Of a DNA stretch of 9,368 nt, positions 1 through 5,215 are shown piece after piece. Made by a program: the position numbers and the translations under genes. The DNA comes from Rickettsiales bacterium (lineage in GTDB: Bacteria > Pseudomonadota > Alphaproteobacteria > Rs-D84 > CACZYB01). The notes beneath the pieces were generated by a model, which did not search any database, was not told the origin of the DNA, and saw nothing but the letters and a program-made list of their open reading frames with translations. The stretch's first letter is position 1. Each line of letters starts with the position of its first letter. The stretch is from NCBI GenBank assembly GCA_031276335.1, contig JAISNH010000022.1, positions 1 to 9,368 on the forward strand. The letters run 5' to 3'.

Positions 1-415
1 CGTCCGCCTTCGCCCTTATCCTTTTCCCCTTCGCGTCCGTGTATTCGAAATCTATACCTTCCGGGCGTGTCACGTTCGCGAATATCGTCGGAAGAGAAAG
101 GCAGCCCTCCTCCCTTTCGCAGGTTTCCTTCGAATATCCGATGATTTCCGGGTCGATGAGCCGCATGTAGCGCTCCGCCGGCATGGGACGCCCGTCCTCG
201 GCCGCTATCGTCCCCGCGTCGATAAGTATTATCCGCTTCAGCACGCCTACCTGCGGGCCGGCAAGCCCTATGCCGTCGAACCGGCCGATTATTTCGGCCA
301 TGCCGTCCAGGGCCGCCAGGATGCCGGGCGTGACCTCGCCCACCCGCTCGGCCTTGCGCCGCAGCATGGGGTCGGGCTCTATGTACAGCACCAGCTGTTT
401 TTTTAGTTCTTCCAT
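1..415 (-). CDS. def: Peptide deformylase, C-terminal part cut by window edge
   Basis: Removes the formyl group from the N-terminal methionine of new proteins in the cytoplasm, as an iron or zinc metalloenzyme. Reading the minus strand from the ATG at 415 gives 138 residues with no stop before the edge. Motif I is GIGLAGPQVG (residues 48-57; the usual form is GxGLAAxQ) and motif II is EEGCLSLP (102-109), whose Cys is a metal ligand. The third motif, HExDH, would lie beyond the window. The N-terminus carries the family's 'PDPMLRRKAERV'-type segment, which supports this start. The gene diverges from rmuC; def and rmuC are neighbours in many Alphaproteobacteria, often followed by fmt, so fmt may lie to the left (inference). 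Only weak purines precede the ATG, but a good promoter does. Confidence 0.93.
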   Translation of the reverse strand, partial: MEELKKQLVLYIEPDPMLRRKAERVGEVTPGILAALDGMAEIIGRFDGIGLAGPQVGVLKRIILIDAGTIAAEDGRPMPAERYMRLIDPEIIGYSKETCEREEGCLSLPTIFANVTRPEGIDFEYTDAKGKRIRAKAD

Positions 416-432
416 TTCGACAAACTTTCGCT

Positions 433-461
433 TAAAATACGTTCGATTATAATGCGCGGAG
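433..461 (+). promoter_or_regulatory. Candidate promoter -10 elements and RBS of rmuC
   Basis: Two -10-like hexamers face rmuC: TAAAAT (433-438) and a perfect TATAAT (448-453, from the palindrome shared with the def promoter). Neither has a good -35. A GGAG Shine-Dalgarno sequence lies at 458-461, 6 nt before the ATG at 468. Transcription from TATAAT would begin about where the ribosome site begins, so TAAAAT, which allows a leader of about 23 nt, may be the functional one. The choice between them is an inference. Confidence 0.35.
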
Positions 462-474
462 CCGGAAATGACAA
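446..474 (-). promoter_or_regulatory. Promoter of def
   Basis: On the minus strand, TTGTCA (474-469, 5/6 to the -35 consensus) is followed by a 17-bp spacer and a perfect TATAAT (451-446). Transcription would start near 439, leaving a leader of about 24 nt. The -35 box overlaps the start codon of the divergent rmuC gene. The -10 is half of the palindrome ATTATAAT (446-453), so the same bases offer a TATAAT to the other strand. Confidence 0.6.
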
Positions 475-1688
475 TAGTTTATTTATCGCTTTTCATCGCC
501 GTTTTGGCCGTCGTGGCCGCGGTTTATTACGCAAACGAGAATTTCAGGCTCCGGTTCCGGCTGCAGCAGGAGCAAAAGGGCATGGAGGCGAAGGCCGCGG
601 AGATAGAAAGGATAAAGTCCGATTTTGCCCGCGAGTTCGAGAACATCTCGAACCGCGTGCTGAAAATGCAGAAGGAATATTTCGCCAGCGAGCAGAAGAC
701 CTCGCTCTCTAACCTCCTGTCCCCGTTCCAAAACCAGATGAAGGATTTCCGCGAGATGATAGAAAAGACCAACCTGATGAACCAGAGCGACAAGGGAGCT
801 TTGAAGCGCGAGCTGGACGAGCTCAAGAACCTCAACACCACGCTGTCCAAGAACGCGGACAGCCTGGCCAACGCCTTGAAGGGCAATTCGAAGGTGCAGG
901 GCGACTGGGGCGAACGGCAGCTGAAGACCATACTGGACATGGCCGGCCTTTCCGAGGGAATCGACTACTACATGCAGGCGAACCTGAAGGGCGAGGCCGG
1001 GCGTAACCTCCGTCCCGACTGCATAATCAACCTGCCGAACGGCAAGAAGCTGGTCGTCGATTCCAAGGTGTCGATCACGAACTACGTCGATTTCGTGAAG
1101 GAGGAGGAGGACGCGGGCTTGAAGAAGCGGCACCTGGAGAGCCACGTGCGTTCGATACGCCAGCATATTTCCGATCTTTCGACGAAGGAGTACCAGAAAT
1201 ACCTTTCCGACAACTCGCTGGATTTCGTGTTCATGTTCATCCCGAACGAGCACGCCTATCTCGAGGCGCTGAAGTACGACAACAACATCTATGACAACGC
1301 GTACAAGTCGAACGTCGCCATCACCACGCCGTCATCGATACTGCCGATACTGCGCACGGTCAGGAACCTGTGGAGCATAGAGCGGCAGAACCAGAACGCC
1401 TCGATCATCGCGGAGCGCGCGGGGCGGCTGTACGACAAGCTTTCCGGCTTCGTGGACAACATGAAGAAGGTCGACAACTCGCTGCTCGGCGCGCGCAAGG
1501 CCTACGACGACGCGTTCGCGCAGCTGTCCACGGGGCGCGGATCGGCGATTTCCATCGCGGAAGGCATGAAGGCGCTGGGCGCGAAGACGGCGAAGAGCAT
1601 AGACGTGGACAAGCATTTTCAGCCCGTCATTCCGGCGCCAGACGCTGGAATCCAATCTGCGGAGGAATCCTTGGACTTGGCGGAATAG
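468..1688 (+). CDS. rmuC: RmuC family DNA recombination-limiting protein
   Basis: A 406-residue RmuC protein, a family with a restriction-endonuclease-like core that limits inversions at short inverted repeats in E. coli. Residues 3-21 form one membrane helix. A long charged, coiled-coil-like region (about 30-135) follows, then the RmuC core (about 140-375) with GDWGERQL (145-152) and RPDCIINLPNGKKLVVDSK (182-200). The Asp and Lys residues of the latter fit a PD-(D/E)xK-type centre. The start at 468 has GGAG 6 nt upstream and gives the expected N-terminal anchor. The last 20 or so residues, beginning PVIPAPDAGIQ (386-396), look foreign to the family and are encoded by an inverted-repeat element. 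The gene is divergent from def, with no clear intrinsic terminator after it. Confidence 0.93.
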   Translation: MTIVYLSLFIAVLAVVAAVYYANENFRLRFRLQQEQKGMEAKAAEIERIKSDFAREFENISNRVLKMQKEYFASEQKTSLSNLLSPFQNQMKDFREMIEKTNLMNQSDKGALKRELDELKNLNTTLSKNADSLANALKGNSKVQGDWGERQLKTILDMAGLSEGIDYYMQANLKGEAGRNLRPDCIINLPNGKKLVVDSKVSITNYVDFVKEEEDAGLKKRHLESHVRSIRQHISDLSTKEYQKYLSDNSLDFVFMFIPNEHAYLEALKYDNNIYDNAYKSNVAITTPSSILPILRTVRNLWSIERQNQNASIIAERAGRLYDKLSGFVDNMKKVDNSLLGARKAYDDAFAQLSTGRGSAISIAEGMKALGAKTAKSIDVDKHFQPVIPAPDAGIQSAEESLDLAE

Positions 1689-1775
1689 AGAGCTGCCTTC
1701 GGCAACGAACCTTACACCGTCCGGATTCCGGGCCGGAGGCGGCTCCCCCTTTGGGCTCACGCTGCCCGTGATGAC
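1622..1775. repeat. 'VIPAKAGIQ'-type palindromic repeat overlapping the rmuC 3' end
   Basis: The left end (GTCAT 1626-1630, then ATTCCGGC...GCTGGAAT to 1651) matches the common proteobacterial repeat whose spurious translation reads VIPAKAGIQ; here it reads VIPAPDAGIQ in the rmuC frame. GGAATCC occurs at 1647-1653 and again at 1664-1670. The inverse GGATTCC lies at 1723-1729 and ATGAC at 1771-1775, so the outer arms GTCAT/ATGAC and GGAATCC/GGATTCC form a roughly 150-bp imperfect inverted repeat. A small stem TGCC-TTC-GGCA (1694-1704) lies near its centre. The left arm is clear; the right boundary is inferred from the weaker matches. Confidence 0.55.
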
Positions 1776-1814
1776 CGCGGAGCGAGATTAAATCCCTTGC
1801 CCCATTTCCTTTTT

Positions 1815-1842
1815 TATGATATCATACCTTCATGCAAAGGAG
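1815..1842 (+). promoter_or_regulatory. Candidate -10 and RBS deciding the start of the 1850 gene
   Basis: TATGAT (1815-1820, 5/6 to -10) sits in the 12-bp perfect palindrome TATGATATCATA (1815-1826); no good -35 is visible. AAAGGAG (1836-1842) is a strong Shine-Dalgarno sequence 7 nt before the ATG at 1850. It argues against the in-frame ATG at 1832, which lies upstream of this site. Confidence 0.5.
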
Positions 1843-1849
1843 TATCCGC

Positions 1850-2476
1850 ATGAAAAAGATTTTCGCTTATCTTATGGTGTCTTTCGTATTGTTTTCCAAT
1901 CTGGCGGGGGCGCAGGTGCGGCGCACGGGCGGCGGCACGCGCAGCCGCGGCAACGGATATAAGCTTTCCGACGACGCGAAGGAGCGCATACGCATAGGGT
2001 GCCAGGAAAAGATGAAGACGGCGAAGGCGAAGAAGGATACCAAGCTCGTCCCCATGTGCCTGGTCAGCCTGATACAGGTAAGCGAGGCGGATCTGGGTCC
2101 GTGGAAGAAATTCGTGGACGGGCTCGTGAGGGTGTTCCAGCAGTTCCGCCGCCTTATCTATGTCGCGGCGGTGTTCACGATACTGTGGATTCTGGCCAAG
2201 GCGGCCTACGAGGGCGAGATGCATTGGGAACATATCGGCATACTGGTCGTCGGGGTCGTGCTGGTCGCGCTGGCCGAGACGTTCATCAAGCTTGCCACGA
2301 ACGAGGTGACGCTCGACGACATAAAGTCCGGCGATAAGTACGTCGATTGCCGGAAGCCGGAGGAGCCTCTTTATAAATGCTCGGTCGAGATGGACGGGGC
2401 CAGCGACCACGACGAGCGCTACCTGTTCCGCTATGCTGGCGAGGAAAGTTCCGTCAGCAGGGGCGGGCTGTTTTAA
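1850..2476 (+). CDS. Exported VirB2/TrbC pilin-like two-helix protein with a cysteine-bearing tail
   Basis: A 208-residue protein of unknown function. Residues 1-21 form a classical signal peptide (MKK start, hydrophobic core, cleavage likely after AGA before Q22). A basic, Gly/Arg-rich and then charged region (23-95) with C51 and C70 follows. Two closely spaced membrane helices (about 101-117 and 128-147) come next, then a soluble tail of about 60 residues with C167 and C177. Signal peptide plus helix-short loop-helix is the topology of VirB2/TrbC pilins of type IV secretion, but those are usually near 100-120 residues and lack such a tail. No other secretion gene adjoins it. The second helix pair of this kind in the window is in the 4109 gene. 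The family assignment rests on topology, with no motif to confirm it; an unrelated inner-membrane protein is possible. Confidence 0.75.
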   Translation: MKKIFAYLMVSFVLFSNLAGAQVRRTGGGTRSRGNGYKLSDDAKERIRIGCQEKMKTAKAKKDTKLVPMCLVSLIQVSEADLGPWKKFVDGLVRVFQQFRRLIYVAAVFTILWILAKAAYEGEMHWEHIGILVVGVVLVALAETFIKLATNEVTLDDIKSGDKYVDCRKPEEPLYKCSVEMDGASDHDERYLFRYAGEESSVSRGGLF

Positions 2477-2482
2477 AGCGCC

Positions 2483-2491
2483 TGCTATAAT
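2483..2491 (+). promoter_or_regulatory. Candidate extended -10 promoter upstream of HU
   Basis: TGCTATAAT is a perfect extended -10 (TGnTATAAT) just after the stop of the 1850 gene; no -35 is recognisable, as is usual for extended -10 promoters. It would give an HU transcript with a leader of about 165 nt, or a short separate RNA. It lies upstream of the more conventional HU promoter. Confidence 0.35.
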
Positions 2492-2527
2492 ACCGGTACA
2501 AAACCCAGACTTTCAGATAAAACGGGC

Positions 2528-2544
2528 GGAAATTTCCTTGGAAA
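2528..2544. repeat. Overlapping short dyads upstream of the HU promoter
   Basis: GGAAATTTCC (2528-2537) is a perfect 10-bp palindrome whose right half starts a second dyad, TTTCC-TT-GGAAA (2533-2544). A further TTGGAAA occurs at 2620-2626. Such stacked half-sites are typical of a regulator operator, here 34 bp upstream of the HU -35 box. No regulator can be named from the sequence. Confidence 0.3.
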
Positions 2545-2577
2545 GCCTGTTTTTCGTGAAGGAATGTACGGTTCCTC

Positions 2578-2607
2578 TTGACTTTTCCTCGGGTCTGCCG
2601 TTAGAAT
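2578..2607 (+). promoter_or_regulatory. Promoter of the HU gene
   Basis: TTGACT (2578-2583, 5/6) and TAGAAT (2602-2607, 5/6) are separated by 18 bp. The predicted start near 2614 leaves a leader of about 49 nt. AGGAG (2651-2655) is the Shine-Dalgarno sequence, 7 nt before the ATG at 2663. Confidence 0.65.
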
Positions 2608-2662
2608 CGGGTCAGTGTGTTGGAAATCAATACATGTAACATAAGGTAAAAGGAGAATAGCT

Positions 2663-2938
2663 ATGAATAAAAATGATGTAATCAACGCGGTTGCAGATGC
2701 CACAGACCTTTCGAAAGTGAAAGTAGGCGAGGCTTTGGACGCATTCGTCAACGTTGTTACGAAAGCCCTGAAGAAAGGCGAGGAAGTCCGCCTTATCGGC
2801 TTCGGCACCTTCTCCGTTTCTAAAAGGAAGGCGACCAAGGGGCACAATCCGCGCACCGGCGCCGAGATAAAGATTCCCGCGTCGAAGCAGCCGAAATTCA
2901 AGGCTGGAAAAACCTTGAAGGACGCCGTGAACAAATAA
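2663..2938 (+). CDS. hup: DNA-binding protein HU
   Basis: A 91-residue histone-like protein that binds and bends DNA non-specifically as a dimer in the nucleoid. The whole family length is present: an N-terminal helical dimer region starting MNKNDVINAVAD, the central GFGTFSV segment (47-53), and the DNA-binding arm around KGHNPRTGAEIKIPASK (59-75), whose Asn-Pro intercalates at the arm tip. The C-terminal FKAGKTLKDAVN is typical of bacterial HU, close to HU-beta; IHF subunits differ in this region. It stands alone as a transcription unit, with its own promoter and RBS upstream and a strong intrinsic terminator about 60 bp after the stop. Many Alphaproteobacteria keep HU next to lon, which is not seen here. 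Confidence 0.97.
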   Translation: MNKNDVINAVADATDLSKVKVGEALDAFVNVVTKALKKGEEVRLIGFGTFSVSKRKATKGHNPRTGAEIKIPASKQPKFKAGKTLKDAVNK

Positions 2939-2960
2939 CCAATATCCAGCGGGCGGCGCG

Positions 2961-3004
2961 CTTGGCAAGCCAAGCCTTCCCTCCGCGAAGCATAGTCGGG
3001 AAGG
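2961..3004 (+). other. Stem-loops in the HU 3' untranslated region
   Basis: CTTGGC-AA-GCCAAG (2961-2974) is a near-perfect palindrome. Directly after it, CCTTCCC (2975-2981) can pair with GGGAAGG (2998-3004). The second pairing uses bases 3001-3004, which are also the base of the terminator stem at 3001-3024, so the two structures exclude one another. This resembles an antiterminator arrangement, but no leader gene or ligand site is evident. Confidence 0.4.
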
Positions 3005-3030
3005 TCGGGCATAAGTCCGGCCTTTTCGTT
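3001..3030 (+). terminator. Intrinsic terminator of the HU gene
   Basis: A 10-bp stem (3001-3010 with 3015-3024, including two G-T pairs) closes an ATAA tetraloop and runs into TTTT (3023-3026) and further T-rich sequence. It ends the HU transcript before the dut promoter. Confidence 0.8.
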
Positions 3031-3047
3031 ATCCTTATTTTTTTTCA

Positions 3048-3076
3048 TTTACAACGTCCGATTGATGCCTTATCAT
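3048..3076 (+). promoter_or_regulatory. Promoter of dut, predicted leaderless
   Basis: TTTACA (3048-3053, 5/6) and TATCAT (3071-3076, 5/6) are spaced by exactly 17 bp. Only 7 nt lie between the -10 and the dut ATG at 3084, so transcription would begin at or next to the A of the start codon. No Shine-Dalgarno sequence is present, in keeping with a leaderless mRNA. Confidence 0.6.
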
Positions 3077-3083
3077 TCCAATT

Positions 3084-3542
3084 ATGAAGAAAGCGCGCGC
3101 GAAAATACTGTATCTTCCGGACTACGACCGCTCGTGGGGCGACGTCGCCTACGCGCATCCCGATGATTCAGGAATCGATGCGCGCGCTTGCGAGGGCGCT
3201 GTTCTGCGTCCGCTTGAACGCGCGGCGATACCGCTGGGGTTCAAGCTGGCGCCGGAACCGGGGTACGGGTGCACTTTAAGACCCAGGAGCGGGAATGCGC
3301 TCAACCTCGGGCTCGGGTTCGCCAATTCCGTCGGCACGATAGACGGCGGATACCGCGGCGAGCTGAAGGCGATAGCCGTCAACCTGTCTAATGAAACGAT
3401 CGTTATCGAGCGCGGGATGAAAATCGCCCAGATAGTGGTCGAGCCGGTCGTGCAGTTCGAGCTTGCGGAGGCGCAGTCTGAAAGCGAGCTGGAGGAAAGC
3501 TCGCGCGGTGCCGGCGGTTTCGGCAGCACAGGGATAAAATAG
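3084..3542 (+). CDS. dut: dUTP diphosphatase (dUTPase)
   Basis: Hydrolyses dUTP to dUMP and pyrophosphate in the cytoplasm, keeping uracil out of DNA and supplying dUMP to thymidylate synthase. At 152 residues it has normal trimeric dUTPase length, with all five family motifs in order: I DSGIDARA (29-36, with Ile where Tyr or Phe is usual and Ser in place of the common Ala), II RPRSGNALNLGL, III GTIDGGYRGELKAIAVN with the catalytic Asp, IV RGMKIAQIVV, and the Gly-rich V RGAGGFGSTG near the C-terminus. The N-terminus MKKARAKILYLPDYD fits the family, so the ATG at 3084 is probably right although no RBS precedes it. The NlpE-like gene follows 35 bp downstream with no promoter or terminator between them, so the two are probably co-transcribed. 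Confidence 0.95.
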   Translation: MKKARAKILYLPDYDRSWGDVAYAHPDDSGIDARACEGAVLRPLERAAIPLGFKLAPEPGYGCTLRPRSGNALNLGLGFANSVGTIDGGYRGELKAIAVNLSNETIVIERGMKIAQIVVEPVVQFELAEAQSESELEESSRGAGGFGSTGIK

Positions 3543-3577
3543 ATGGCCACATAACAACTAAACAAAGGAGCAATAAC

Positions 3578-4015
3578 ATGGTTAAAAACATAAAAACAGA
3601 CAATCCGGCGATGGCCGGGACGGGCCGCGGCAGGCCCAACTTCGCAAAGCCGTTCCTTTACGCGGCGGTTGCGGCGGTCGTCGTATTCGGCGCGGTCGTG
3701 TTCACGGCAAAGTACAGGATGTGCCGCGGCATAGACGGAACGTATTCCGGCGTGGTGCCGTGCGCCGACTGTTCCGGCATACGAACGACGCTTGACATTT
3801 CCTGCGACGAATACTCGCTGAAGCTGGAATATCTCGACAAGCCGAGCGTGCCGTTCACCGAAACCGGCAAGGTCGTGCGCACCGCCAGCGACGAAATCAA
3901 GCTGGAGGGACAGTATCCGGTATATTACAGGGTGCTCAGGGACGGCCTTCTGCAGCTGGACATGGAAATGAACCCGATACATTCGGAGTTCAACTACCTG
4001 TTGCTGAAGGAATAG
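3578..4015 (+). CDS. Membrane-anchored NlpE N-terminal-like protein
   Basis: A 145-residue envelope protein. After a hydrophilic N-terminus of about 25 residues, a single helix (about 26-44) anchors it. The exported part starts GTYSGVVPCADCSGIRTTL, the signature of NlpE/copper-resistance NlpE domains, with the C-A-D-C pair at 62-65. The domain is a small beta barrel; in E. coli NlpE senses surface contact and copper stress through the Cpx system. There is no lipobox, so the anchor is a transmembrane helix instead of lipid, and only the N-terminal domain is present. AAAGGAG (3564-3570) lies 7 nt before the ATG. It is the second gene after dut and is closed by a strong terminator. A stress-sensing role here is an inference; the family resemblance is clear. 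Confidence 0.85.
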   Translation: MVKNIKTDNPAMAGTGRGRPNFAKPFLYAAVAAVVVFGAVVFTAKYRMCRGIDGTYSGVVPCADCSGIRTTLDISCDEYSLKLEYLDKPSVPFTETGKVVRTASDEIKLEGQYPVYYRVLRDGLLQLDMEMNPIHSEFNYLLLKE

Positions 4016-4035
4016 CCTTCCGGATTGCCATCTGT

Positions 4036-4075
4036 CCCCTTTCCCCTTTTGGGAGAGGGGTTTTCTTTTTCTTTT
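4036..4075 (+). terminator. Intrinsic terminator after the NlpE-like gene
   Basis: A 10-bp stem (4036-4045 with 4051-4060, one G-T pair) with loop CTTTT is followed by a long T-rich tract (4061-4075, interrupted by single C residues). It is among the strongest terminators in the window. Its T tract runs into the -35 box of the next promoter. Confidence 0.88.
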
Positions 4076-4102
4076 GAGTATTGGCGCGGGATTTGGTATA
4101 AT
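4074..4102 (+). promoter_or_regulatory. Promoter of the 4109 gene, predicted leaderless
   Basis: TTGAGT (4074-4079, 4/6) and a perfect TATAAT (4097-4102) have 17-bp spacing. The -10 ends 6 nt before the ATG at 4109, which places the transcription start on or beside the initiator A. No Shine-Dalgarno sequence can fit between them. The -35 box begins at the end of the preceding terminator's T tract. Confidence 0.7.
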
Positions 4103-4108
4103 GCCGGT

Positions 4109-5215
4109 ATGTTGAAAATTTTCAAATTCCGGCCATTGCTCGCCGTCTTCGCGTGCCTGCTGCTCGCGGCGGTTCCGGCGCTGGCCGCGGACGGGTATGC
4201 GACCTCGCCCCTGAAGGGATTCCTCATCCGCTATTCCAACCTGTTCGAGTACGCGCGCGACGCCTTCGTCGTCCTGTCCGCGTTCGCGTTCGTCAGGTAC
4301 GCGTGGGACGCGCTGGCAAAGGGGAAGCTGGAGCTGTCCGGGCTCGCGTTTCTAATCACCTCGCTGATCATCCTCGTTTCCCTTGAATCGGTCATGCTGT
4401 TCCTGGCCGATCCGGACGATTACGACTATGCCGCGTCCGAGCTGGAATCCGTTACGTTCGCCGACGTGATAGGCAAGGCGTACACCGAGCCGCCGCCGCT
4501 GTCCGAATTCGAATTCAACTATTTCGGCAGCTATGCGCCAATATCGTTCTATACGGCGGGCGGACACAGGCTGGGCGATCTTTCCAGCGAATTTGAATCC
4601 AGCGGCGACATCGCCGCGTGGTATGCATCCGATCCGGGCGGCGGCAGCTTCGGCAAGTGGCAGATAAGCACGGGCTCGTGGGGCAGCTCTTCCAACTACG
4701 GCTCGATGAAGTCCTTCATGGGCTTCATCCGCAACCTCGCGCCGGAGGTGTACGACGAGCTTTACAAGGCCGGCGGATACAAGGGCGCGCGCGACCGGGA
4801 TCCCAGGTTCCTGGCGGCATGGAGGAAAGTCGCGGCGGAGCAGCCGGTATTGTTCGAGCAGCTGCAGTACGACTACATATACTCCACGCACTATCAGCCG
4901 GCGGTCGACAAGGTCTATAGTAAATTTCCCAGGCTTGCCAGCAATCCGGTCATAGACGACGTGCTGTGGTCGATGAGCGTGCAGCACGGGGTTCAGGGGG
5001 CGTATGAAATCGTGTACGGGGCACTGCACGGGCGGGCGGATATAGCGGACATGCCGGTCGAGCAGGTTATAGACCTGCTGTACTCCGAACGCCCGAAGCA
5101 TGTGGGATTATACATTCCGAACAGGCAGATGGTGCTTGACAGGTATCCGAAAGAAAAGTATTTGGCCCTCGAGATGCTGAAGTCCATCGGCGCCGGGGAC
5201 GGAGGAGGGATATAA
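4109..5215 (+). CDS. Exported fusion: VirB2-like helix pair plus lysozyme/chitosanase-like domain
   Basis: 368 residues. A signal peptide (1-26, cleavage after ALA) is followed by two membrane helices (about 51-70 and 76-99) in VirB2/TrbC-like helix-short loop-helix layout. An acidic linker (about 100-155) leads to a C-terminal domain (about 155-310). This domain carries FESSGD (162-167; YESGGD in relatives, its Glu the likely catalytic acid), DPGGGSFGKWQIS (175-187; relatives read GGxSYGxYQ), QYDYIYSTHY (253-262) and VLWSMSVQHG (285-294). These resemble the hydrolase domain at the end of VgrG-related proteins and phage tail lysozymes. Cleavage of periplasmic peptidoglycan is inferred. I chose the ATG at 4109 because it begins a perfect signal peptide beside the -10; the upstream in-frame ATG at 4025 lies before the promoter and inside the preceding terminator region. 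The next gene overlaps by 1 nt. Confidence 0.8.
   Translation: MLKIFKFRPLLAVFACLLLAAVPALAADGYATSPLKGFLIRYSNLFEYARDAFVVLSAFAFVRYAWDALAKGKLELSGLAFLITSLIILVSLESVMLFLADPDDYDYAASELESVTFADVIGKAYTEPPPLSEFEFNYFGSYAPISFYTAGGHRLGDLSSEFESSGDIAAWYASDPGGGSFGKWQISTGSWGSSSNYGSMKSFMGFIRNLAPEVYDELYKAGGYKGARDRDPRFLAAWRKVAAEQPVLFEQLQYDYIYSTHYQPAVDKVYSKFPRLASNPVIDDVLWSMSVQHGVQGAYEIVYGALHGRADIADMPVEQVIDLLYSERPKHVGLYIPNRQMVLDRYPKEKYLALEMLKSIGAGDGGGI

Noticed and set aside
483..1253. A long open frame on the minus strand opposite rmuC
   Set aside because: It is a GC-rich shadow of a clear rmuC gene, of low-complexity Leu/Val/His/Arg composition, with no ribosome site or recognisable domain.
1731..1765. A terminator for rmuC in the GC-rich stretch after its stop
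   Set aside because: No stable stem with a following T run is present; the sequence is better explained as the right arm of the palindromic repeat.
1832..1849. The ATG at 1832 as the start of the pilin-like gene
   Set aside because: The AAAGGAG site lies downstream of it and serves the ATG at 1850, which starts a standard MKK signal peptide.
2485..3048. A 187-codon minus-strand frame covering HU and its promoter
   Set aside because: It is antisense to HU, its promoter and its terminator; the translated sequence shows no domain.
3149..3982. A 277-codon minus-strand frame across dut and the NlpE-like gene
   Set aside because: It runs antisense to two well-supported genes and across their intergenic RBS, and shows no protein family features.
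4025..4108. An upstream in-frame ATG that would extend the hydrolase-like protein by 28 residues
   Set aside because: It lies before a good promoter and overlaps the preceding terminator stem. The extension would bury an excellent signal peptide, which begins exactly at 4109.
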